NCBI GenBank assembly: GCA_031769625.1
Contig: JAUIMM010000178.1
Location: 29,778,001-29,842,000, forward strand
DNA: 64,000 nt
Direction of reading: 5' to 3'
Source of the DNA: Taudactylus pleione
Lineage: Eukaryota > Chordata > Amphibia > Anura > Myobatrachidae
Part shown: positions 32,927 to 44,306 of the stretch, piece after piece
Layout: every line of letters begins with the position of its first letter
Numbering within the stretch: position 1 is the stretch's first letter
Notes under the pieces: model-generated
The model's database searches: none
The model's input: only the letters and a program-made list of their open reading frames with translations
Told to the model about the DNA's origin: nothing
Made by a program: the position numbers and the translations under genes

Positions 32927-33338
32927 CAAACGCGGCAGCCTGCTGGCAGTGACTGTCATGCACTGCCGCCAGCAGCATATGACATCCTATGCGCGGCTTG
33001 TGCGCCATGAGCTCAGTTCCGTAAGGCGAGCTATAGCCATGCTGCCCCCGTAGCCGCAAGACAAGCTACCCGGATTGCAGCCGCGAGCCATTGGTAGCTC
33101 GCGAGCGACGTGTTGGCGACCGCGGCTTTAGTGCATTTCACTTTGACTGGGCAAAGTAATTTGAATACATTATACATCTTTTCAAATGAGGCTCTTTTTG
33201 ATTATTGACTGTAAATCATAATTTAGGTTGTTGTTGTTAAGATGGTGGTTCCTTTATAAAGGGCCTGAATATAAAGCTTAATGTGGACCCAGAATTAATC
33301 TCTAATGATGATAAAAGTCTAAGCTGAATGCAGCTATT
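32927..33338. other. Unassigned intronic DNA
   Basis: No gene or repeat border is recognised. Confidence 0.35.
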
Positions 33339-33340
33339 TA

Positions 33341-34964
33341 CAGTGCATCCGGAAAGTGATCACAGCGCTTCACTTTTTCCACATTTTGTTATGTTACAGC
33401 CTGATTCCAAAATGGAATATATTCATTTTTGTCCTCAAAATTCTACACACAATACCCCATAATGATAATGTGTAAAAAGTTTTTGAGATTTTTGCAAATT
33501 TAATAATAAAAAAAAAAAAACACCTAAGAAATCACAAGTACATAAGTATTCACAGCCTTTACCATGAAGCTCCAAATTGAGCTCAGGTGCATCTTGTTTC
33601 CACTGATCATCCTTGAGATGTTCCTACAGCTTAATTAGAGTCCACCTGTGGTAAAATCAGTTGATTGGACATGATTTTGAAAGGCTTACACCTGTCTATA
33701 TAAGGTCCCACACTTGACAGTGCATGTCAGAGCACAAACCAAGCATGAAGTCCAAGGAATTATCTGTAGACCTCTGAGACAGGATTGTCTCGAGGCACAA
33801 ATCTGGTGTACAGAAAAATATCTGCTGCTTTGAAGGTCCCAATGAGCACAGTATCCTCCATCATCCGTAAATAGAAGTTCGGAACCACCTGCACTCTTCT
33901 TAGAGTTGGCCGGCCGTCTAAATCGGGGGAGAAGAGCCCTAGTCAGTGAGGTGACCAAGAACCCGATCGTCACTGTGTCAGAGCTACGGCATTCCTCTGT
34001 GGAGAGAGGAGAACCTTTCAGAAGGACAACCATCTCTGCAGCAACCCACCAATCAGGCCTTTATGGTAGAGTAGCCAGACAGAAGCCACTCCTTAGTAAA
34101 AAGCACATGGCAGCCTGTCTGGAGATTGCCAAAATGCACCTGAAGGACTCTCAGACCATGAGAAAAAAAATTCTCTGGTCTGATGAGACAAAGATTGAAC
34201 TGTTTGGCGTGAATGACAGGCATTATGTTTGGAGGAAACCAGGCACCGCTCATCACCAGGCCAATACCATCCCCACAGTGAAGCATGGCGGTGACAGCAT
34301 CATGCCGTGGGGATGTTTTTCAGCGGCAGGAACTGGGAGACTAGTCAGGATAGAGGGAAAGATGAATGCAGCAATGTACAAAGACATCCTGGATGAAAAC
34401 CTGCTCCAGAGAGTTCTTGACCTCAGACTGGGGCGACGGCTCATCTTTTAGCAAGACAACAACCCTAAGCACGCAGCCAAGAAATCAAAGGAGTGGCTTC
34501 AGGACAACTCTGTGAATGTCCTTGAGTGGCCCAGCCAGAGCCCAGACTTGAATCCAATTGAACATCTCTGGAGAGATCTGAAAATGGCTGTGCACCGACG
34601 CTTCCCATCCAACCTGATGGAGCTTGAGAGGTGATGCAAAGAGGAATGGGTGAAACTGCCCAAAGATAGGGTGTGCCAAGCTTGTGGCATCACGTTCAAA
34701 AAGACTTGAGGCTGTAATTGCTGCCAAAGGTGCATCAACAAAGAGCAAAGGCTGTGAATACTTATGTAAATGTGATTTCTTAGTTGTTGTTTTTTTAATT
34801 AAATTAGCAAAAATCTCCAAAAAACTTTTTACACGTTGTCATTATGGGGGTATTTTGTGTAGAATTTTGAGGACAAAAAGGAATTTATTCCATTTTGGAA
34901 TAAGGCTGTAATATAACAAAATGTGGAAAAAGTGAAGCGACGTGAATAGTTTACAGATGCACTG
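33341..34964 (+). mobile_element. Tc1-family DNA transposon
   Basis: The 1624-bp element is bounded by TA dinucleotides and by inverted ends (CAGTGCATCCGGAAAGTGAT, and CAGTGCATCTGTAAACTATT as read from the right end). The subterminal CACTTTTTCCACATTTTGTT block is typical of vertebrate Tc1 elements. Its size is that of a complete copy. The transposase gene is damaged. Confidence 0.9.
33748..34745 (+). pseudogene. Tc1 transposase, inactivated
   Basis: The longest open part, 33906-34451, encodes the end of the paired-like DNA-binding region ([14 protein letters not shown]) and the start of the DDE core, with the first aspartate in [16 protein letters not shown] at 34450 interrupts it. The frame then continues with the second aspartate (QDNNPKHAA) and the glutamate block ([15 protein letters not shown]) before further stops at about 34634. 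The N-terminal part from 33748 has several stops. The family cuts and inserts at TA dinucleotides. Confidence 0.85.
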
Positions 34965-34966
34965 TA

Positions 34967-36198
34967 CGTATGCTTTTAGAAGACTTGCTTCTTTTGCTCT
35001 CTGATTCAGTACACAGTCTGATGCCTAACCCTTTTTGCCCAATGTATAGTTTGCAACCGAATGTTTATTTCACATTATAGTTCATTGCGTTCTTTGTTAT
35101 GCATTTTAGGACTGTTCCTATCCTATTTACTTGGCATATGTTTTGTGTCCTGAATGCTATATTTTCTATTTATAATGTGTAAATGATCTTTTGAGATGAT
35201 TGGGCTCTTTCCAACTGTTTATAAAGTAAAGTAGACACATCTTTTGCATGAGTATTGCTTTTTTATCCTGTTCCATTTTACATTTCTAGGTAATAAGAGT
35301 CTTATTTATCACAATACATATTTTTAATGCAGATGTCATAAATATTTTTTGGAAAAATTCACAAAGTGAACATTTATTCATGCAACTTTACTCACAATCT
35401 GTTGCCAAAAGACTGACTGTGGTAAGAGCCCATCCTGGGGAAGATCTGGAGCAGTGTGATAGTGTAACGCTGTTTTACACTGCTTCCTGGTTCAGAATCC
35501 CGGTGCACACTGTACATGCACAGCCATTGACCGGTACATACGTCACCGGGGGTGGTGGAGAAGTGAATGAATAAAGATACGGTAAAATGAAGAACACCAT
35601 TGCTTTTCTTATAAAATTCTGCATCTCTTTGATTATTACCTTCCCCTTAAAAAAATTGAGTTGCAGCCAAGATGGACAATTTCAAGATGGCCATCATACT
35701 GGTGACCTACCCTAAAAAGTTTTCCCCCACTCCAATATTATATGTGTAGACACTGGATTAATATTTCCTTACTCATCTCCTTTTTATAAGGGTGTTTCCA
35801 CACTTATGGGACCACCCTGTAGTATAATACAATCTGGACATGGTCATTATCCTATAAGGGACCAAGTGTTGCATATCAAATAAATCAGTGAAGCCTCTCA
35901 AAGCGGTTTTGTCACATTGAGATTAAGACACACATTCGAGCAAAAAAAATATTACACATCTCAGTCCAGCTCACTCATGCAGGCGTCTGGCTTTGCATGG
36001 TGTATTGAGGCTCGGTTTATAAGTACCCATCTGTATGTCTCATATTTTAACAAATTTAACACAAAGTAGGCACTTTTTATTTTGCATTCTGTGGTAAGCA
36101 TTGGTATATTTAATTTTTGTTGTTGTCATTATTGTTAGACATTTTGTGTTGCTGCAGTGTTATTCAATGCCATTTTACTTCATTTTTTTGAATTTCAG
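34967..36198. other. Intronic DNA
   Basis: No gene is supported. The piece at 35940-36010 shares phrases with 26280-26350. The interval ends in the TTTTTTGAATTTCAG acceptor. Confidence 0.4.
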
Positions 36199-36336
36199 AT
36201 GTTAAGCTAAAAACAGCACTTTACCAGTCATGGACAGATGTATTTGTATTGTTAACCTCCTTGTTAAGACAAAACGGACCAGTTGTTATTTATCACATAA
36301 CCGCAACTTTGACGAAACACGGAAATGCATTATATG
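36199..36336 (+). CDS. rttn: Probable rotatin exon e
   Basis: Flanked by TTGAATTTCAG and GTAAGT. It opens by completing an aspartate codon left by exon d and encodes VKLKTALYQSWTDVFVLLTS, then LLRQNGPVVIYHITATLTKH and GNALY, ending in phase 1. The segment is helical with a clear amphipathic pattern. The strong splice signals and phase match make this one of the most secure exons. Confidence 0.75.
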
Positions 36337-36669
36337 GTAAGTTTTTAATTATCTGTAGTTTCTCTTTCAATGTTAAAATTTGGCCAATGGTTTACATAAT
36401 TCCATAACAAAATAATAATTCTTACTGAAGGAAAATCCAGGTAAAAATATTTTATCTGACATCCCCATTCCCATCTGCCACAGCTGTGGAAGTCTGAAGT
36501 TGAAGACACTGAAGTTTAGGAAAACTCCCTCAGTCAGTGCTCCATCAATTATTATTCCCAGAGTGACAAGCATGGACAGCCTCACTTTTTAGATGTCATC
36601 GTATATTTTAGAAACTTTCACAACACCCTTTGCAGCTGATCTCCTCCTATTTGTTGATAAGAAAAGATG

Positions 36670-36670
<1 letters not shown>
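36337..36670. other. Intronic DNA
   Basis: No gene or repeat is recognised. Confidence 0.4.
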
Positions 36671-36719
<49 letters not shown>

Positions 36720-36724
36720 CACAC
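36671..36724. repeat. TG microsatellite
   Basis: A (TG)n run of about 45 bp passes into TATACACACA. Cysteine-valine ORFs across it are artefacts. Confidence 0.95.
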
Positions 36725-36759
36725 AAGGTTACGGAGTGCAGGGCACATACATTGTTGCC

Positions 36760-37950
36760 AACAGGAAAAAAGTAGCCAGCACCTCATTTGCAAAAATATC
36801 AAAAGTCTTTATCCATCAGCAGTATCAAATACAGATTAGCAAGTTCATGTATCATAATGTATTCCATAACAACATCTCCAAAGGTATAGGCATATAGGGA
36901 CGCTCGTTGTGTAACGTGACTAATTATACATATAAGCCGAAAATAGCATGGCCATGTAATATACTCATCCACCCAGTAAAGTCACGAGTTCCCAAATAAT
37001 GCAACAGTGCCCGACAGCAGCTGTTGCGGTGTCAAGCTAACATCATCATGAGCATAGCAAAAGATACCCCCACCACAAGCTAAATACCTGCACGCCAAAC
37101 ACTAAAATTAGACTCACTTGTTACAATCACCTGTTTCAATACACCGTACCGGCCAAACAACAAGGCGGAAGTGACATGACTGACCCAAGCGTCATGACAA
37201 CAATAAACAAATAATCAAAAGTGTTAAAGCTGTATCCTAGCGTCATTAAGCATTATTGCGGAATCCTTCATTGACGAGACGGAAGTGCCATACCGAAGAG
37301 GGACTATGTTAGGACTGTATCCTAGCAACAGTAGACAATCTAAAATCAGCCAAGCAATAATAAATAAAAGGACATAAAGTAGCAATCTAATGGAATGAGT
37401 TATTCAAAATTAAGCCACAAATAAAGCCTACTCAATATAATAAATGTACATCACTAATAGTAACAATAGTAGTGGAATGGCTAGGTGTGTCTATATAGTG
37501 GGCATGCTGGTATTGGCTGAACAAACACCTCTAATCATCAACAAATGGATCATATTGGGGTATATTATAAATGCAGGCAAAGAACATTACATTAATAATA
37601 GTAATAGTAAAGAATATTTATCAAAGACTACCATCAGATAGACACAGCAAGATCTCAATAATCACAAAAAACAACTAAGTGATAGTGCCTCATTGAGGCC
37701 ATTGGGAGCCACTGTGTTCAATTGGTCGATCCAGAGACATTACTTTTGGAGTAATAATTTGTTACAGTCTCCTCCTCTCCTTAGTGATGGAACATAGTCA
37801 ATCGGAAAAAAGCAAAAATCTTTCAAATTGTGTTTCCATAATACAAAGTGTTTTGCCACTGGTGGTGTATTCGAGTCCACAATCTGCATGGCTTTTTTAA
37901 AGGAAGAACGGTGCAGGTCAATCCTCTCCTTTAGTAACCTAATCATCCTA
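36760..37950 (-). mobile_element. Penelope-like element 3' part with GIY-YIG remnant
   Basis: On the minus strand from about 37950 the frame reads RLLKERIDLHRSSFKKAMQ, then SNTPPVAKHF, FFPIDYVPSLRRGGDCNKLL and WIDQLNTVAPNGLNEALSL, with a stop at 37740. This is the C-terminal GIY-YIG endonuclease region of Penelope-like retroelements, whose family ends with a similar GLNE block. About 900 bp of 3' untranslated sequence follows, down to GAGGTGCTGGCTACTTTTTT near 36765. The element is 5' truncated. Confidence 0.75.
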
Positions 37951-38208
37951 AAGGTGCCACAGATGTATAAATTGTCAATTTCTTTATGTGAACAGTCATT
38001 TTGTCAATCCGGCCAATAATATGAAATATGAGATTACATATCACTTAACTTGTGACAGTCGTTATGTGGTATATCTCATCAAATACCCATGTTAACTTTG
38101 TCAGGAAGACGATTAGGTTACTAAAGGAGAGGATTACCCTCCATCGTTCTTCCATTAAAAAAGCCATGCAGATTGTGGACTCGAATACACCACCAGTGGC
38201 AAAACACT
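37951..38208 (+). mobile_element. Penelope-like fragment, inverted partner
   Basis: On the plus strand the frame includes cysteine-rich sequence, then SRYVVYLIKYPC, which is the GIY-YIG start (YVVYLI), and then in another frame TIRLLKERITLHRSSIKKAM followed by SNTPPVAKHF. It overlaps in content with the minus-strand piece ending at 37950, so the two are head to head with part of the endonuclease present in both. The fragment stops abruptly at the next element. Confidence 0.7.
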
Positions 38209-38364
38209 TTCACACTGCACTGCGAGCTGGGTTGAATCCGTGTTCAACCCTGTTTTTTTACCCGGGTTGAAATGCTGGGTCCCTTGACTCAGGTTATTTC
38301 AACTGGGTCCTTTCACAATGCACAATAACCCGGTTTGCTGCATGTTCACGTGCAATATCCCGGG
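38209..38364. mobile_element. Left part of a MITE split by the DIRS insertion
   Basis: It starts TTTCACACTGCACTGCGAGC and contains GGGTTGAA and CCCGGGTT repeats. A short opposite end (GACAGTGTGAA) appears at 44507-44517, directly after the DIRS element. Confidence 0.5.
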
Positions 38365-38525
38365 TTTTCTACTTCAGGGTCCATAGGGGTCCACAGGGTG
38401 ACCTTGGGGTATAGCTGGATCCTGGATCCTCGGGCACCACGGAGTTAAAGCTTTCAGCTGCTCCCAGGATGCACTTGGGTCCAACCTCCCCTATACCCCG
38501 CCCCCGAGCCACAGGCACCTCAGTT
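38365..38525 (+). repeat. DIRS left inverted terminal repeat
   Basis: It starts TTTTCTACTTCAGGGTCCAT. The following 140 bases are the near-exact inverse of 44307-44445. Confidence 0.9.
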
Positions 38526-39567
38526 TTAGATGGTGCCCGGCCGGAGTCGGGTCACCCTGCGGGGTGGGCTGCAGGAGCAGCCCCCTAAAGCTTTTAATTT
38601 TTTATTTAACTTAGTTAAATTTATTTATTTATTTTTTACTACAGTTTTTCTACAGAGCGGCAGCGCTGGGCTGTCTGTACAGACGCCCACGCTGCCGCTC
38701 CTTCTCCCTGCTGGCGCCGCGACGCCAGCACTGAACTGGGGATCGCGGCGGGGGAAGCCAGAGTCTGTACTAGCCGGACTCTGGTTTCCCCCGGGACTGC
38801 TGCCGGAAGACGCCGGGGAGATCAGGTAAGCCGCGCACCGCTGATTAGCGGCGGTGCGCGGGTTCCTTTCAAATGCAGTCCCATGCCCCCGGTTCTAGGG
38901 GACAGACCGGGGGCGCTAGCGGTGGCGGCGGGCCCCCCCCTCCAGCGGAGGCATACCCCGCCAGACCACTAGACCACCAGGGTAAATTAAGCGGCAAGCG
39001 GGATGCCGGCAAGCCCTGGGGTTAATATGCTAGCCAGGGGAGGAAGCCTTCCCTGTCTAGCGGCTCCTCCCCTCAGCTCAGCGCGCCTTTCAGCTCGTAG
39101 TCTGGCGTCGCTGAGCTGCAGCTACACGGCCACTCCTCCTCTGAGGTCTCCAGCGGCCATTTTCTCTGTGGCAGCGTGGATACTCTCAGGGAGCACGCGG
39201 ACCGGTCCCCCTGTGTACCTCTCCCCTGCAGAAGGACAGTGTACACAGCACTATAGCCCTCCCAGACACTGAATCTGGGCAGGTTGATTGTAGTGGAAAG
39301 GTGCAGTGATATATCTTCCTGCATGGTATGTGACTTTTGCTAGTGCTGCCTGTCTGTGTCTTTTTTCTACTTACTGTCAGCCTGTACCTATCCCTTTCCT
39401 TCTCCTACAAGCCCTACAGGTGTGCGGGGGAAGGGTGTTTCTACTGACCTCACCTATATAGATCACGTATTTGTGAGGTCCGTCACATACAGTTGTGTGC
39501 TACACGGTGCCATATTGTGGGCTGTTGTTCAGCACACTGGTGAGTGCGCACGTTTTCTTCCTAAGTC
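38526..39567 (+). other. DIRS 5' leader
   Basis: GC-rich untranslated region between the left repeat and gag. Open frames here (for example 38530-38829) show no conserved domain. Confidence 0.5.
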
Positions 39568-41119
39568 ATGTCTGAGGAGGAGATTGAGCACTCCGGGGCT
39601 CCAGCATTGTTCTCCTGCAGGCGCTGTTCTGCAGGAGTGGATAGGGAGGATTTGTCACAGGACGGCCTGTGCGGACGGTGCCAGGCGGTCCCTGGTACGT
39701 CTAAACCTCCCATTTTGCAGGAGCTACCATGGGCGATGTTTTCCCAGGTGCTGGTGTCCATCGCGGACCGTCTGTCGGTCCCGACTGCCGCCCCTACTAG
39801 GGCGTTGCCCCAGCCTGCCATCCCCCATTCCCCGGGTGTCCCACAATTATTGCAGACTCCCCCGGGGTCTCAGCCTGTTGGTCCCTATGCGGGGTTGCCA
39901 ATGTATATTCAGTCCACCCCTGTGGCACAGCCGGCTGTGGTGCCGTTTCAGGCTCCTGTGACAGCTCCTCCACCCTGGGTGGATGCGCTTTCCCACACTG
40001 TCCAAGATTTGGCGGCAGCATCTTCGGCTTTTCAGTCGATGTTGCGCAGTGACTTGCCCTCCAGGGCGTCTAAACGCTCAGTCATGGCACAGGCTGCGCA
40101 TCTTTCGGATTCTGAGGGGTTCTCGGATGATGGTGAGGTACAGGATGACTCATCCTCAGATGCCTCAGTCCAGGAGGTAGACACTAAGTCTTCCATCAAT
40201 GTGGAGGGCTCTGGTTAAGGCGGTGCGGGCTATTCTTCTGATTGAGGATGAGGCACCCGCTCCCAAGTCAAGGTATCCTAGTTTTAAAAAAGCTAAGGTT
40301 ACTTCTACAGCGTTCCCCTTGTCTGATCAGTTGACTGATCACATGGCGGTGGCCTGGCAGACGCCCAGTAAGCGTTTCCTGCCACAGAAACGCTTGGCGT
40401 CCAATTATCCATTCCCGGAAGCGCATTGTAAGAAATGGGAAACTCCGCCTGCAGTCGATTCCCATGTAACACGCCTCATCAGGAGTGCTACTTTGCCATT
40501 GCCGTCTATATCCTCGCTGAAGGATCCTACGGACAGGAAGGTGGAGACTTGTCTAAAGTCTATTTATTCTCTCTCAGGGGCTGTAGCCCGGCCGTCCATG
40601 GCCATCTCCTGGGTGGCCAAGGCCATTGAGGGGTGGGCCAACGCCTTGGAGGACACGTTTACGGATGAATCTCCGGACGTCCAGAGGGCGTTGTTAGGAC
40701 AGATGAGAGATGCCGCCTCCTACATTGGAGAAGCATCTTTGGATGCTAGCCTGTTGACCTCTAGGGTTTCGGCGGCAGCAGTGTCTGCTCGTAGATCCTT
40801 GTGGTTGCGGTCTTGGAGAGCAGACGCGGATTCAAAGAAAGTCTTGGAGGCCTTACCTTTTAATGGGGAATTACTATTTGGTCCGGACCTGGACAAAATA
40901 GTAGATACCCTGGCAAAATCCAAGTCAGCCTTCCTCCCTTCAGCTACTACACCTGCTAAGGTCCGGAGCTCAGCGTTTCATTCCTTTCGGGTTCAGGGCA
41001 AGGCAAAGGGTCAGTCCTTCCCGAGGCAGTCCGCACCCAAGACCGCCTCAAAGCCAAAGAAGCAAGCCTGGAGTGCTAGGCGCCCTTCTTCCAAGCCAGA
41101 AGATAAGCCTTCTGCGTGA
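39568..41119 (+). pseudogene. DIRS gag-like protein, one frameshift
   Basis: The first part (39568-40218) opens MSEEEIEHSG and contains a cysteine cluster (CRRCSAGV, then CGRC) like that of the copy at 1821-3281. The second part (about 40199-41119) is in another frame and carries KRFLPQKRLASNYPFPEAHC, KKWETPPAVDS and SARRSLWLRSWRADADSKK. The other DIRS copy has both parts in one frame, so a one-base change near 40200-40216 splits this gene. The C-terminus is basic. The RT ORF overlaps its last 47 bases. Confidence 0.75.
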
Positions 41120-43025
41120 TGGGACGGGCCTCCCTCTGGGGGACCCCAGAGTGGGAGGCCGACTTCTTCAATTCGCCCAGTGCTGGCACAATACCACCAC
41201 GGATGCCTGGGTGCGAGAAGTGGTCTCCCAGGGGTACGCCCTGTCTTTTCGGCACAGGCCGCCTTGCCAGTTTTTTTGCACAAGTCCTTCTCAGGACAAA
41301 ACCAAGGCCTTGCAGGTTCAGGAAGCCATAGAGGCCTTGCTGACGGCGGGGGTCATTATACCCGTACCACAGTCTCAACGTGGGATGGGGTATTACTCTA
41401 CGCTGTTTCTGGTGCAGAAACCCAATGGCTCTCATCGCCCCATCCTCAATTTGAAGTCCCTGAACAGGTTTCTCAGGGTTCCCAAATTCAGGATGGAAAC
41501 TTTGCGTTCCATCATACTGGCGATGGAACCGGGGGATTATATGGTCTCCCTGGATATCCAGGACGCCTACCTCCATGTGCCTATAACAACATCGCACCAA
41601 CGGTTTCTGCGGTTTGCTATTCTCCACAACCACTACCAATTCAGGGCTCTACCCTTTGGTCTCTCCACGGCACCAAGGGTATTTACCAAGGTGATGGCGG
41701 TCATGGCGGCTCACCTTCGGAGCCAGGGGATACGGTTGCTACCGTATCTAGATGACATCCTCTTGCTGGCAAGCTCCCCGGAGGTACTGATCCAGCATCT
41801 CCACCTGACGGTCGCTTGTCTACAGGCGCACGGCTGGTTGATCAACTGGAAGAAATCCTCCCTAATCCCATCACAACGGATGGTTCATTTGGGGGCCCTG
41901 CTGGACTCTCGTCAGCAACGGACTTTTCTGACTCCAGAGAAGGTCTCCTCCTTACAGCTGCGGATTCACAGTTGTCTGAGCAGTGGCAGAGTGTCGGTGC
42001 ACTCAGCGATGAGAGTTTTGGGGTCCATGGTGTCGGCATTCGACATGGTGGAGTTTGCCCAGTTCCATTCCAGGCCCCTGCAGGGGCTGATTCTTTCAGA
42101 ATGGAACGGATTGCCACACAGGATCCGCTCTCAGATGCTGGTGTTGTCCTCGGAGGTGTGTCTGTCCCTAGCCTGGTGGCTGCAGACAGCGCATCTCCTG
42201 GAGGGGCGCCCCTTTTGGATCCCGGAATGGGTTCTGCTCACGACAGATGCCAGTCTCCGGGGTTGGGGGGCGGTGACAGGCTCCTTGTCACTTCAGGGTC
42301 GTTGGTCGGCGGAGGAAGCGATTCTTCCCATCAACATCCTGGAACTGCGGGCAGTATACAGAGCCCTGCAGTCGTCCGGCACCGCTCTTCACGGAAGGGC
42401 CGTTCAGGTGCAGTCGGACAACGCCACCACGGTGGCGTACATCAATCACCAGGGAGGGACTCGCAGTCGAGCTGCGATGTCGGAGGTGTCCCGCGTCCTG
42501 GCTTGGGCGGAGCGCTATCTTCCAGCTCTCTCGGCAGTTTTCATCCCAGGAGTCCTCAATTGGGAGGCAGACTTCCTCAGCTGTTACGATGTGCATCCCG
42601 GGGAATGGTCGCTTCATCCAGAGGTATTCCAACTACTCGTGGACAAGTGGGGGCTGCCAGAGCTGGACCTGATGGCGTCCCGTTACAATCACAAGCTGCC
42701 TGTGTACGGGTCAAGGACAAGGGACGCAGGCGCAAGTCTGATAGACGCGCTGTCGGTGAAATGGCTGTTTCAACTGGCTTACTTGTTCCCTCCGATATCT
42801 CTGCTGCCTCGGGTCCTGCGCAAGTTCAAACAGGACGGAGGCACACTGATCCTGGTGGCCCCAGCGTGGCCCAGAAGGCCGTGGTACTCCGATCTGCGGA
42901 GCCTGTCCATCGACGCTCCGTACCTCCTACCTCAACGGCGGGACCTGTTGTCTCAGGGGCCCTGTCTTCACCCGGATCTGGGTCGACTATCTTTGACGGC
43001 GTGGCTCTTGAGACAGCCGTCCTGA
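41073..43025 (+). CDS. DIRS reverse transcriptase/RNase H
   Basis: The 650-residue ORF is uninterrupted. RT motifs occur in order: LNLKSLNRFL, VSLDIQDAYLHVPI (first aspartates), LPFGLSTAPRVFTK and YLDDILL, the catalytic YxDD box. RNase H motifs follow: LTTDASLRGWGAV, INILELRAVYRAL and QSDNATTVAYINHQGG. The C-terminal part (ELDLMASRYNHKLP, YLFPPISLLPRVL, ILVAPAWPRRPW) is the conserved extension of DIRS pol that has been compared to a DNA methylase region. It would make element DNA in the cytoplasm or nucleus and remove the RNA strand. The start at 41073 is the first methionine and overlaps gag. Confidence 0.9.
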   Translation: MLGALLPSQKISLLRDGTGLPLGDPRVGGRLLQFAQCWHNTTTDAWVREVVSQGYALSFRHRPPCQFFCTSPSQDKTKALQVQEAIEALLTAGVIIPVPQSQRGMGYYSTLFLVQKPNGSHRPILNLKSLNRFLRVPKFRMETLRSIILAMEPGDYMVSLDIQDAYLHVPITTSHQRFLRFAILHNHYQFRALPFGLSTAPRVFTKVMAVMAAHLRSQGIRLLPYLDDILLLASSPEVLIQHLHLTVACLQAHGWLINWKKSSLIPSQRMVHLGALLDSRQQRTFLTPEKVSSLQLRIHSCLSSGRVSVHSAMRVLGSMVSAFDMVEFAQFHSRPLQGLILSEWNGLPHRIRSQMLVLSSEVCLSLAWWLQTAHLLEGRPFWIPEWVLLTTDASLRGWGAVTGSLSLQGRWSAEEAILPINILELRAVYRALQSSGTALHGRAVQVQSDNATTVAYINHQGGTRSRAAMSEVSRVLAWAERYLPALSAVFIPGVLNWEADFLSCYDVHPGEWSLHPEVFQLLVDKWGLPELDLMASRYNHKLPVYGSRTRDAGASLIDALSVKWLFQLAYLFPPISLLPRVLRKFKQDGGTLILVAPAWPRRPWYSDLRSLSIDAPYLLPQRRDLLSQGPCLHPDLGRLSLTAWLLRQPS

Positions 43026-43060
43026 GGTCTCGGGGCTTTTCTAGCTCCGTTATTACCACC

Positions 43061-44032
43061 ATGCTGAGGGCGCGCAAGCCTGCTTCCGCGAGGATCTATC
43101 ACAGAGTGTGGCACACTTACTTTCAGTGGTGCGAGGCCAGAAACTATGATCCCCAGGTGTTCCGAGTTTCGCGTATTCTGGCTTTCCTTCAGTCCGGTTT
43201 TGACTTAGGATTACGTCTTTCTTCACTGAAGGTACACGTGTCTGGTCTGTCGGTGTGGTTCCAGCGCAGGATCGCTGCTATGCCGGACGTACACACCTTT
43301 TTCCAGGGTGTTTTGAGAATCCAGCCTCCCTTTGTGGCCCCGTGGGATTTGGCGGTGGTTCTTAGGGCCTTACAGGGTCCTCCTTTTGAGCCCTTGGAGT
43401 CAGTGGAGCTCAAGTGGCTAACTTTTAAAACTGTTTTCCTCTTGGCAATTGCTTCTGCCAGGAGGGTTTCAGATTTGGGGGCGCTTTCTTGTCGTCCCCC
43501 TTTTCTGATTTTTCATCAGGACAGAGCGGTGCTTCGCACTCGTCCTGATTTCCTGCCTAAGGTGGTTTCCAGGTTCCACATTAATCAGGAAATTGTTGTA
43601 CCAGCCTTTCAGTCACCTGATCTTTCGGCTGGGGAGACTTCCTTAGACGTTGTAAGGGCACTCCAGGTTTATGTGGACCGGACTAGTTCTGTGAGGAAGT
43701 CGGATTCTTTGTTTATCCTCTTTGGTTTTCACAAGAGGGGTTGGCCTGCCAACAAACAGACTCTAGCCCGTTGGCTTCGTTCTGTTATTATTGAGGCTTA
43801 TATGCAGGAGGGTTTACCTGTTCCAGCCTCTGTTAAGGCTCATTCCACTCGGTCCGTGGGCCCTTCTTGGGCTGCTAGCCGTGGCGCCTCTGCTGTTCAG
43901 CTCTGTAAGGCGGCCACCTGGTCTTCCATTCAGACCTTTTTGAGGTTCTATGCGTTTGACACCTTTGCCTCTCAGGATGCATCCTTTGGGCGCCGGGTTC
44001 TCCTATCAGCACAGGAGCGTCCCCGCCCTTAG
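43061..44032 (+). CDS. DIRS tyrosine recombinase
   Basis: This enzyme joins the circular element DNA into the genome. A core-binding domain (ARIYHRVWHTYFQWCEARNY) is followed by the catalytic domain. Catalytic residues are visible: arginine in ASARRVSDLGAL, the HxxR box in KAHSTRSVG, and the tyrosine in FLRFYAFDTFA near the end. The methionine at 43061 is used here, but the frame is open upstream through the RT gene (to 41816) and the real protein probably begins a little earlier, near FDGVALET, overlapping the RT end. It stops at 44030-44032, just before the internal complementary region. Confidence 0.88.
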   Translation: MLRARKPASARIYHRVWHTYFQWCEARNYDPQVFRVSRILAFLQSGFDLGLRLSSLKVHVSGLSVWFQRRIAAMPDVHTFFQGVLRIQPPFVAPWDLAVVLRALQGPPFEPLESVELKWLTFKTVFLLAIASARRVSDLGALSCRPPFLIFHQDRAVLRTRPDFLPKVVSRFHINQEIVVPAFQSPDLSAGETSLDVVRALQVYVDRTSSVRKSDSLFILFGFHKRGWPANKQTLARWLRSVIIEAYMQEGLPVPASVKAHSTRSVGPSWAASRGASAVQLCKAATWSSIQTFLRFYAFDTFASQDASFGRRVLLSAQERPRP

Positions 44033-44052
44033 TTGGACTGCTTTGGGACATC

Positions 44053-44162
44053 CCCAAGGTCACCCTGTGGACCCCTATGGACCCTGAAGTAGAAAACAAG
44101 AGATATGGTAAGAACTTACCTTTGTTATCTCTGTTTCTACGAAGTCCATAGGGTCCACAGGG
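44053..44162 (+). repeat. DIRS internal complementary region
   Basis: Bases 44053-44096 are the reverse complement of the element's left end (38365-38410). Bases 44097-44162 are the reverse complement of the right end (about 44435-44500). The two meet as they would at a circle junction, which is the template role proposed for this region in DIRS replication. The palindrome GGTAAGAACTTACC lies within it. Confidence 0.9.
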
Positions 44163-44306
44163 CACCCGCCCTGACGCACCTGGCTTCATATGGGCTCTGT
44201 GACTGGTCACCTGTTTTCCGTCTCCCATTTCTGTGAGTATGGTTCTTGTGTGTTCCAGTCTTCCTTCTCTCTGTTTCGTCTCCTCCTCCGGCCTGGGCTG
44301 CTTACC

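Noticed and set aside
41816..43060. Upstream part of a 738-codon plus-strand ORF
   Set aside because: It is an alternative frame of the RT/RNase H gene; only the part after about 43000 shows recombinase motifs.
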